Assembly (NCBI GenBank): GCA_946894095.1
Contig: OX335665.1
Span: forward strand, 196,001-260,000
Reading direction: 5' to 3'
Origin: Incurvaria masculella
Lineage: Eukaryota > Arthropoda > Insecta > Lepidoptera > Incurvariidae
DNA: 64,000 bases
The notes under the pieces are model-generated. The model was given only the letters and a program-made list of their open reading frames with translations, was not told the DNA's origin and made no database searches. The translations under genes and the position numbers were made by a program. Of the stretch, positions 56,701 to 64,000 are shown piece by piece. Positions within the stretch are counted from its first letter, which is position 1. Every line of letters starts with the position of its first letter.

Positions 56701-57009
56701 GGGTTTATAAAACCCCGCTTCACCCCATGATGTAAAAAAATTAATATCTTTGAAACTATTGATTCACAAACGCTGAGAATGAAAGCACAAACGTTCACAA
56801 ACGATTTCTGATACAATCCGACATTTTTTTTTTAAATTTCCTCTTATGGGGGGCCAAATACATGCTTATTTTATTTATTTATTTAAGGAAAAACTATTCG
56901 TTCACAAAACTTTTTTTTAATATCACAAACATTCACAAACGATTCACAAACGATTGCAATTTTAATTTTAGATATATATAGACTTTGAGGGGCCAAGTAC
57001 ATGGAGGTG
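53750..57009 (+). repeat. Right inverted array of ~294-bp subrepeats
   Basis: The phrase ATGTGGGGCCAACTTCATGG or close variants recurs at 54027, 54330, 54620, 54921, 55214, 55509, 55801, 56096, 56390 and 56683, with spacings of 290-303 bp. At least two unit types alternate, distinguished by GATCGCGATATTTATTTTGG versus GATTGCGATATTAATTTTGA. ORFs here (55509-55781, 55795-56172, 56096-56515) arise because many units are close to a multiple of three. Confidence 0.93.
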
Positions 57010-57042
57010 AACCTACCCCCGCAGCTACAATCAGACGACCTT

Positions 57043-57137
57043 TAGTTGACTTCTGACCGGACGACGCGTCAGAAGTCCTCGAGGTCGTGCTGCGATCCTG
57101 ATGATGTCCGCAACGTGGCGAACGAAACGTCAGAAAG
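57043..57137 (+). repeat. Family F repeat, copy 1
   Basis: TTGACTTCTGACCGGACGA, CGTCAGAAGTCCTCGAGGTC and ATCCTGATGATGTCC recur at 57915-58010. It begins shortly after the large foldback element. Confidence 0.75.
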
Positions 57138-57172
57138 AAGAAAGCCTCACACTGCGTATCTGTAAAATTTAA

Positions 57173-57494
57173 GAGGGTAATGAGGTGACCGAGTTCTATA
57201 CAATGGCTCGTGCCTGTTTCCTCAGTCAAATGAAGAAATATTTTTCTTAAAATTTTCACATTACATTAATTAACTGAGAGCTACGTCTGTAAGTACGTTT
57301 TGATTTTTTCGATAACGTATCTTGTATCCATGATATAAGCCTCTAAAGATTTGTATCAAAATATTCAAGGTCAAAAAGTATAGACTTAGCTCTCAGGTGG
57401 TTTATCTAATGTCGAAAATTACAGATTTTTTTTTCTTAATTTGGCTAAGGAAACAATGGTGCGTCGTATGGAACTTGATCACCTAATTTTGCTC
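57173..57494. mobile_element. Family E MITE, complete copy 2
   Basis: GAGGGTAATGAGGTGACCGA at the left and GAACTTGATCACCTAATTTT at the right, with CCTCAGTCAAATGAAG as inner arm. It has the same size and layout as 8556-8882 but a diverged core. Confidence 0.8.
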
Positions 57495-57914
57495 TTAAGT
57501 TTATGACGAACAACAGTGAAAATCTAAATTTCCGTTCTCAAGTCTCGCATGCTCTGGAAACGTTCAAACATTGAAATGTCGGCGGCAGGAGGAGCAGTCT
57601 TCAGCCGATAACAATGAAAGTATCCGACCGCGAGGAAGTGATCGTAAAGCAGCAATAAAAGCTCACGTAACAGCCGAAACAGCAAAACTGTTTTCGGCGC
57701 CGTGGATATGCCACAGGCGACTTTAATGGCGTAGGAATGTCTAACACTATACAGCCCGCCTATGCCACCACAGAGAGTTGATAAAACAACAAATTAGAAT
57801 ATCTTTACTCCCTGTGGTGACAGAAGCATTTTAACTATAAACGCGCGCACAAGTTATTTCAAGAATTCGTTTGTTTAGATTTTCACGTTTAGATTTTCAT
57901 GTCTTGTTTGTCAT
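57495..57914. other. No feature recognised
   Basis: No ORF or known repeat. Confidence 0.4.
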
Positions 57915-58010
57915 GACAGTTGACATCTGACTGGACGAAGCGTCAGAGGTCCTCCAGGTCGCGTCGCGAATCCTGATGATGTCCACAGCGTGGCGGACGA
58001 AACGTCGAGC
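57915..58010 (+). repeat. Family F repeat, copy 2
   Basis: ACAGTTGACATCTGACTGGA, GCGTCAGAGGTCCTCCAGG and ATCCTGATGATGTCC, parallel to 57043-57137. Confidence 0.75.
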
Positions 58011-59336
58011 TAAATAAATAAGCTAAACACTGTTCATCCGTAAACGTAAAATAATATTTCAAGAATTGTTTTTTTTAGGTTCACACGGAATAATGAGATA
58101 TACTCGATGGCAGATTATTTATCAACATTTTGCCCATTTCAATTAATGTCTTATTCTAAATTATTTATTCTTTTTTTTTCTTTTTAGTTACTTTAGGTTT
58201 AGTTGTAGCATGTTTGAGAAACAAATTTATTCACAGAAAACCGCTCAGAATTAGAACGATTCGGACAATTCGGTTAAACATTGCAACACCGAGCACACGC
58301 CGTGCAAACGTTTATAACGGATATTTCAAATCGCTCTCCCTCGCACGCGCCATCAAAGTATATCGACATCTCATAAATCGAGTAGGATCGAAGCCTTCAT
58401 GGAGCAATCCGAAACGAATTAATAGCGAAAAACACTAAAACTAGTCATGGGGCCGATTTTAGTGAAAAGTAAAACTACATTAATACATTTTACAAAATTC
58501 TAGGCAGGAATCGAACAGCCACGGATCAATGTTCCGTGGCTGCAACTGTATGCGCTGTGTATGCTGTATGAGCGACACCCGTCAACCGATTGCACTGGTG
58601 TGTCCCGCGGTGGCGAGGTGAGGTGAGGTGAGGTGAGGTGACGTGCGGCGTCTCCTGTCACAACATCATTGTCTCGACTGCGAGGCTGCTACTACTCTGT
58701 ACACGAGCAGGTGCCCGCCCGCTTAGCCAGAGGAAGTTGTGTCAATCATAAGAGATGTTTACAAACCTTAGCCTCTCGTACCACCCAAGAGATTGAAAAC
58801 ATATTTTATACCATGGCCATCAAAATAATTAATAGAAGTTTTGATAAAAAATTAAGGCTAAGTTATCATAAAATTGTCTTGCTACACCATTTTCGTGGGA
58901 TAGTTTCGAGAACGCGTATCATCGTTAAGGCGCTGGTACTTCGCGACACTTCGCGAAGTTTGACGAGGCCCACCAACTAAACTAGCTAAGTCTGATTATA
59001 ACGAATCGCATTATTACAATGCATGGTTTCTCTTTTAGGGATCAACTCATTTTCATTTACTAGTGTTTCCATTTTTTGTGATTAAAATTTGGCAGAAAAG
59101 GTGTCCATTTATTAACATATTCGACTAAAGGTAGAAATCTAAATGGAAACGAAATTACTTGTTTGTGAATAAAATATGTTGATAATATCATTCGATCGTA
59201 TTTTCTCATGCGAAGATAACTAATAATACTAACGAGCAACTATCACTCTGGAATTCCATTTCGGATTAAGGAGGCATTTCTCTATGTATTATAACATTTA
59301 TTCTAAGGTACGGGGCGGCGCTGCTTCGAGTTGACT
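58011..59336. other. No gene supported; GAGGT microsatellite
   Basis: A GAGGT run lies at about 58615-58640, and a hairpin CCACGGA...TCCGTGG near 58518-58541. ORFs at 58214-58438 (74 codons, basic) and 58669-58980 (103 codons) are unrecognisable and probably fortuitous. Confidence 0.45.
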
Positions 59337-59660
59337 AGGCCCGCTCAACTCCCTAAACAAACGTGCAGAGAAGATCATGCGCATATTTCTTGTCGGATAT
59401 CCAAAATTATACTCAAAACCACTTCATGTAATCGAATTAGATGCTTAATGACCATTGGCATTGTCAAATCGTGTTTGGTTTCTGGTTCGAAAGATCAAAT
59501 TTATTGCGCACTTTATGCAATAAGTTTGGACGAGGATTACTCAACGATGAATCAAAAGAATCCAAAAGATTTTAGTCATCAAGCCTAGCTTGTTCCATGA
59601 ATATTTATAATCGATTTAGATTTTGTTTGATTTTTTACTACAGCGTTCGTTAAATATGAA
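59337..59660 (+). repeat. Family C MITE, copy 8, degraded
   Basis: GGCCCGCTCAACTCCC, GAAGATCATGCGCATATTTC and GATTTAGATTTTGTTTGA follow family C order; the right end is lost. Confidence 0.68.
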
Positions 59661-59999
59661 AAATGTTCGGTATTTCGTCGGACTTTAAAGTCGGCGAAGC
59701 CTTCAGCTTACTTACCAGCTATTCGAAGCTTTCGCCAATGTTTCTGTGCAGCAGCAGTGTGTCGTTTGCCTGTAATGGATTACTCGATCGATGTGATAAA
59801 TGGTGAAAGGTCACTGATTGTAGACGGAGTCGCTGCTGTCTATAGAGTTGGCCCCGAATCGGAAATCGAATCAAGGCATATAATATGTGCCAGGCCGTAT
59901 AATGCGTAAGCCCACAGTACATATGAGTGGTTATAAGTCTGACTAGCCTAGAGTATGTCCAAACAAAAAGTCATACAAGTCGCGAATTTCAGTCTTTTT
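59661..59999. other. No feature recognised
   Basis: A 67-codon minus-strand ORF (59719-59922) is unrecognisable. Confidence 0.4.
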
Positions 60000-60276
60000 A
60001 GGGTTCCGTACCCAAAGGGTGAAAACGGAACCCTATTACTAAGCCTCCGCTGTCCGTCCGTCCGTCCGTCCATCAAAGGGCTGTATTTCATGAACCGTAA
60101 TATGTAGGCAGCTGAATTTTTCACAGAGTGTGTATTTATTTTGACGCTATCACAACACATAGGTAAAATTATAAAAATTAAAGGGGTGTCCCATAAAAAA
60201 AACCTGTTTTTTTTGTGTTAAATCTTATACGATGGTACGGAACCCTTCGTGTGCGAGTCCGACTCGCACTTGGCCG
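60000..60276 (-). repeat. Family A repeat, copy 9
   Basis: A near full-length copy from AGGGTTCCGTACCCAAAGGG to CGACTCGCACTTGGCCGG, directly adjacent to a family B copy, as at 21.7 kb. Confidence 0.88.
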
Positions 60277-60280
60277 GTTT

Positions 60281-60685
60281 TTTATGCGACCTGACATGGA
60301 TGACTCTGTCTGATGATCATAACTACCGTTATGACATTAGCCCAATACACCACATTCCCGAAGTAATTAGGTGCCATGCCAGAACCATCCGTTTATGAGC
60401 CCGGCTACATTGAACTGGATGGAAAACACGGACATTTTTCATTGCCGCTTCGACCATCTTTTCATCCAATGCGATGGTACCAACCCGGCGGGCCTAAACC
60501 CTACCACCTAGTCGGGGATGGGGACCTACAGTTTTATATGGATTCCGAACCATGGAGCAGCTCGCATTCGAGACAAAATGCACTTATCGAACTCGGAAAG
60601 AGAAAGAAAGTGGTGCATGTCGGAATTGAACTCAGACCTCTGGTACGCTAGGCCAGTCCCCGCGCCACTACGCTACGTGCCGCTC
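60281..60685 (-). repeat. Family B SINE-like copy, near full length
   Basis: It runs from ATGCGACCTGACATGGATG to GGAATTGAACTCAGACC and CCGCGCCACTACGCTACGTG. The minus strand shows the tRNA-like A-box word TAGCGTAGTGG. Insertion of TCTGTCTGATGATCA early in the copy is private to it. Confidence 0.85.
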
Positions 60686-62098
60686 AAAGCCGTCTTGAAC
60701 CTACATACTGAGAACCTAACCCCAAAGGTGCGTGGACTTTGGCTTAACATAAAATTGTTATAAAATGCAAACCCCCTTCCAAAATTTCGCATACTCTTCC
60801 GATTTTGAAAATACAGACTTTTTCTGAAAACAGCCGGGTACTCAATATACAAATACGTCATAAATTGGAAATATCCACGTGCGACCAGAAGGCTGAGGCC
60901 GCTTAAAAACTCCACTTTCGAGCGTCAGCGTCGAGAATCACACAAAATTGCACCAAATGTTGTGTTATCTCATAAAACAAACGCTCGACATTGGAGTTAT
61001 TTATTAGCAGACTCAGGCTTCTGTATGACTTGTAGTTTATAGGTGTAAACGAAGGCGACAGTAGGCAGCGGTCGCGCGTGTCAAAGCGTGCCAAGTCCGA
61101 AATGGCCAAAAGTGCCAACTCACCTGGAGCGGCGCGGAGATAGATAACTCATAATAATTATAACGCCCCGAGTGTGTCCGTTAATAGCTTTAAACAATAG
61201 CCTGGCGGAATGTTGCGCACTCAGCTAACTCTATTACTGTGTGCTGGGACCACTGAATAGAAAAAGAAGGAGAAGTGTCATGTGGCCATTACTCGCGATT
61301 CCGTCGTGTGGACGGATTGTGCATATAATCGTATGGGAAGCCGGTCACGCGTCGTGTGTCACAGTTTTATAGACTGATTTATTTTAATCGACACTAGAAG
61401 GGCCTTTATTACTAAAGTGCTGATTATCTTATACTGGTGTCGATGGTGAAAAAGGCCCTTTATTGTGAGGATTAAGCTAATCAGTACTTGGTGGAAGAGA
61501 CCCTTATTATATAACTCTCACAGTCCGTATATCGCCACTGAGCGCGAATGTGCTCCAGAAATGCATTTGCCAAGTCAGTTCCCATCCACACAAACCCTCC
61601 AATACGACTGCAACTATGTTTGTGTGTGGCATGTAAGTTTTAGTCATTTTAGTTGAGCCATTAGTTTTTGTAGCTTTCTTAGAAATTGGAGACAGCGGGT
61701 CTCATATGGAACGTGCTAGATGGCATGGCACCTCCTCTTGCTTTTATGATCTGAAGCTGGAGCACGTCGGTAGGTCGATGTGTGGGTGCGGTTAGGGAGC
61801 AATGTCGCCAAGTCACGGTGACCCACATAGAGACATCCCCCTGTGCTAAATACTGCTTACGGGTTTTAATTAGGGACAAATTGCTAGACTTGATGTTAAT
61901 ATATATTTTTTAAATATGTATATAGGTCTTGACAGTGTTCATTTAGTTTATTATGAACATTATTAAAACATTAGATGTTTACCGTGCTTTTGCAATAACG
62001 TTAATAACATATTTTTATATGAATATTGAAAGAAATAAAATAATGTATTCAACAATTACAAAACAAATAAATTACAAGGAAACAAATAATGAGTTACT
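60686..62098. other. No gene recognised
   Basis: Short ORFs on both strands only. Nothing resembles a known protein or a repeat from elsewhere in the window. Confidence 0.45.
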
Positions 62099-62264
62099 CG
62101 TCGTTGGAACTCGAGTACGTGTTGTCACGAAAAATTCGCTACGCTGTCGCTGTAGGAGAGAGTTTCTATCGCCACTTCCGACTTTTCTTATTCGCTGGAG
62201 TCGACTCGTCACTCGGGTGACGGCCTAGTCCGGGTGTGTGGGCCGCCGGGCGGGGCGGGGGTGC
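62099..62264 (+). repeat. GC-rich tandem duplication, copy 1
   Basis: CGTCGTTGGAACTCGAGTA through TATTCGCTGGAGTCGACTCG to the GGGCCGCCGGG block is repeated at 62291-62464 with scattered differences. Confidence 0.88.
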
Positions 62265-62290
62265 TTACATACATAGTGGCGTATCTTACC

Positions 62291-62464
62291 CGTCGTTGGA
62301 ACTCTAGTAAATATATGTATTGTCACGAAAAATTCGCTGCGCTGTAGCTGTAGAAGAAAGTTTCTGTCGCCACTTCCGACATCTCTTATTCGCTGGAGTC
62401 GACTCGTCACTCGGATGACGGGGCCTAGTCCGGGTGTGCGGGCCGCCGGGCCGGGCGGGGGTGC
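62291..62464 (+). repeat. GC-rich tandem duplication, copy 2
   Basis: The offset from copy 1 is about 192 bases. It ends in a G-rich run (GCGGGGGTGCGGGGGG) continuing to about 62490. Confidence 0.88.
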
Positions 62465-62776
62465 GGGGGTGCGGGGGGGGCGGGGAGGGCGGAGACGGAG
62501 CGCATCTGGAGGCATAAATCAGTCGAGGGCGACACCGACACCGGAACCGGCCGATAAGCCGCGCCTCCGAGCGACGCGCGACGCGACCAAACATCTCCTT
62601 CATACGTTCTTTCATCTGAGCCACGCTGAAGCCGACGTGCTAAGCCGTAATTTAGAACGAAATCATGTTAAGCCGGCCCGGCTTTAACATGCTGTCGCCG
62701 TGAGAAGTCCGAGGGAGAACTCTGACGGCCGTTAGACCTAGGTGCCGATAGAAAGAACATCAGCATGAATAAAAGA
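62465..62776. other. GC- and CpG-rich block without recognised gene
   Basis: The block is much more GC-rich than the surroundings, with overlapping Arg/Pro-rich frames on both strands (62304-62624, 62415-62687) that look compositional. It could be a promoter-type island or the edge of an unidentified element. Confidence 0.4.
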
Positions 62777-63076
62777 CCGGTCAACTGCGAGTCGGACTCG
62801 CACACGAAGGGTTCCGTACCATCCTCCATTATTTAACACCAAAAAAATATGTTTGTTGTATGGGGCCCCCCTTAAATTTTTATTATTTTTTTCATTTTAC
62901 ATATTTGTTGTTTTAGCGGCAAAATATATACACACTCTGTGAAAATTTCAGCTGCCTACCTATTACGGTTCCTGAGATAAAGCCCTGTGACAGACGGACG
63001 AACGGACGGACGGACGGACGGAAAGCGGAGGCTTAGTAATAGGGTTCCGTTGGCACCCTTTCGGTACGGAACCCTA
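62777..63076 (+). repeat. Family A repeat, copy 10
   Basis: CCGGTCAACTGCGAGTCGG to GGTACGGAACCCTAA with a GGAC microsatellite near 62996-63022. Confidence 0.88.
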
Positions 63077-63231
63077 AAAAACTTATCAGAACTCTGAAAA
63101 AACACACCTGACCCTGGGGGCAACTTGCGTAATGTGTGACAAAATAAGTGAGAGTATCCGAGATGCTAGTCCGAGTTGTCACATAAAACTTGAAAGTTCC
63201 GTAAAAACGTCAAACTCCATCCAAGTTTTTC

Positions 63232-63284
63232 TTTTACGATGGTACGGAACCCTTCGTGTGCGAGTCCAACTCGCACTTGGCCGG
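63232..63284 (-). repeat. Family A head fragment
   Basis: ACGATGGTACGGAACCC to CAACTCGCACTTGGCCGG; only the CCGGCC-side end is present, in opposite orientation to the neighbour. Confidence 0.75.
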
Positions 63285-63911
63285 TTTTGTTATGGATGGA
63301 AGGTAGTTACCCATAATTATTAAGCTGAAAAGAAAACGAGAGCTCACTCTGCCAACAAACTGCTATGCAGTTTGGCAGAACTTTGTTTTAAAAATTTTGT
63401 AATATAATTAAATGTTTATTTACAATAAAAATAATTTTTAATTAATTGAGGAACGGGTTGCCTAGAACGGGGCCTCACGAAGTGAACTACATAGTTAGTT
63501 AACTACTGAATTACATCCTGTAGTTCCGGTGTCACTATATGTATAGTTCATCCGAATTCAGAACCGAACGTCACTAAATCATAACAGATGTGTCGGGCGC
63601 TGCGGAGATAACCACAGAACTGGCAATAGGTCAGATATGCCGATGCTTTCGCTTTAAAATCGCGCGGTGGTCGCCGCCTTATATTATTCTGGGCCAACTC
63701 CTTTGCATCGAAGTTTACACGGTGACTTCTATGTTTACAAGCTTTTATTTATGCAATGTTTGCATGTATGTAAGAAAGATGTTTACGTCAACACTTGCAA
63801 GCCGAATTAGAACCTCTTATCCTACGGAGTTGAATTTTTACATGTTGGTTCAGTTCCGATGACAATGCAATTTCATGGTAAGCATGAACTGAGCGCTAAG
63901 TCCCAGTTGTT
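63285..63911. other. No gene recognised
   Basis: A 90-codon ORF at 63590-63862 has no recognisable similarity. Confidence 0.4.
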
Positions 63912-64000
63912 ACCTAAATTGGCTTTTACGCCAAACCGATCGACAAGCGTTTTCAAATGTATGGAGAAATTGAAGAGGACGCGCAGTGGGCGTTAAACGA
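63912..64000. mobile_element. Family I MITE, cut by the window end
   Basis: ACCTAAATTGGCTTTTACG followed by GCCAAACCGATCGACAAGC and AATGTATGGAGAAATTGAAG matches the left part of the copy at 35767. Confidence 0.8.

Larger units (their letters stand above)
43431..57009. mobile_element. Large foldback-like element, about 13.6 kb
   Basis: The outer ends CACCTCCATGTACTTGG (left) and its reverse complement (right) begin two inverted arrays. The outermost roughly 380 bases agree, by eye, at well over 90 percent in inverted orientation. The left array is about 1.9 kb, the right about 3.3 kb. Between them lie about 8.4 kb of SINEs, family A, C and D repeats and unique-looking DNA, with no transposase seen. 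Long inverted repeats built of tandem subrepeats are the hallmark of foldback elements such as Drosophila FB and Galileo. I saw no clear target duplication, and the exact ends may lie some 25 bases further out. Confidence 0.7.

Noticed and set aside
58504..58560. tRNA-like B-box word in GCAGGAATCGAAC
   Set aside because: No T-arm stem forms. The neighbouring pairing is a simple CCACGGA/TCCGTGG hairpin.
62225..62687. Arg/Pro/Gly-rich ORFs on both strands of the GC-rich block
   Set aside because: Their composition follows the GC content, they overlap each other on opposite strands, and they show no domain.

Overview
The window looks like repeat-saturated intergenic or intronic DNA from an insect nuclear genome, most likely a moth or butterfly. 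The base composition is AT-rich, there are no operons or ribosome-binding-site-led gene runs, and the sequence is a mosaic of nested transposable elements. Several repeat types are ones I associate with Lepidoptera: the CGGCCAAGTGCGAGTCGG repeat, the AACCGACTTCAAAAA foldbacks and a Kabuki-like LTR element. I found no convincing intact host gene. The coding sequence I can support all comes from transposable elements or is Gag-related. Repeat family letters (A, B, C and so on) are my own labels.

Region by region. 1-5 kb: a family A repeat, a frameshifted SGNH-hydrolase-like relic and, on the minus strand, a 549-residue Ginger1-like transposase/integrase (2478-4127) that stops inside an OTU-protease signature. 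5-9.7 kb: an almost perfect 662-bp direct duplication inside a long-TIR element, plus family B, C and E copies. 10.8-14.1 kb: SINE-like copies, one with a 39-bp hairpin, and a 5'-truncated non-LTR retrotransposon. 14.85-19.42 kb: a complete, apparently intact Ty3/gypsy retrotransposon with visually identical 219-bp LTRs, inserted in a family A repeat. 20-24.2 kb: dense SINE copies with a nested LINE 3' end. 25.0-26.0 kb: a 320-residue Arc/Gag-like capsid ORF on the minus strand. 27.6-28.2 kb: an unrecognised 215-residue ORF. 29.8-30.8 kb: two head-to-head family C elements sharing one TTAA. 34.9-40.7 kb: an ATGT microsatellite, a MITE and three foldback units carrying a short TTAGG run.

43.43-57.01 kb is the most unusual part. 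Two arrays of about 290-300-bp subrepeats lie in opposite orientation and share near-identical outer ends. They appear to be the terminal inverted repeats of one foldback-like element of about 13.6 kb, whose interior is other transposons and unexplained DNA. 57-64 kb holds more MITEs, SINEs and a GC-rich block with a tandem duplication near 62.1-62.5 kb.

The only apparently complete mobile unit is the gypsy element: Gag, then protease, reverse transcriptase, RNase H and integrase, expressed in overlapping frames between matched LTRs. The remaining copies look non-autonomous or decayed.
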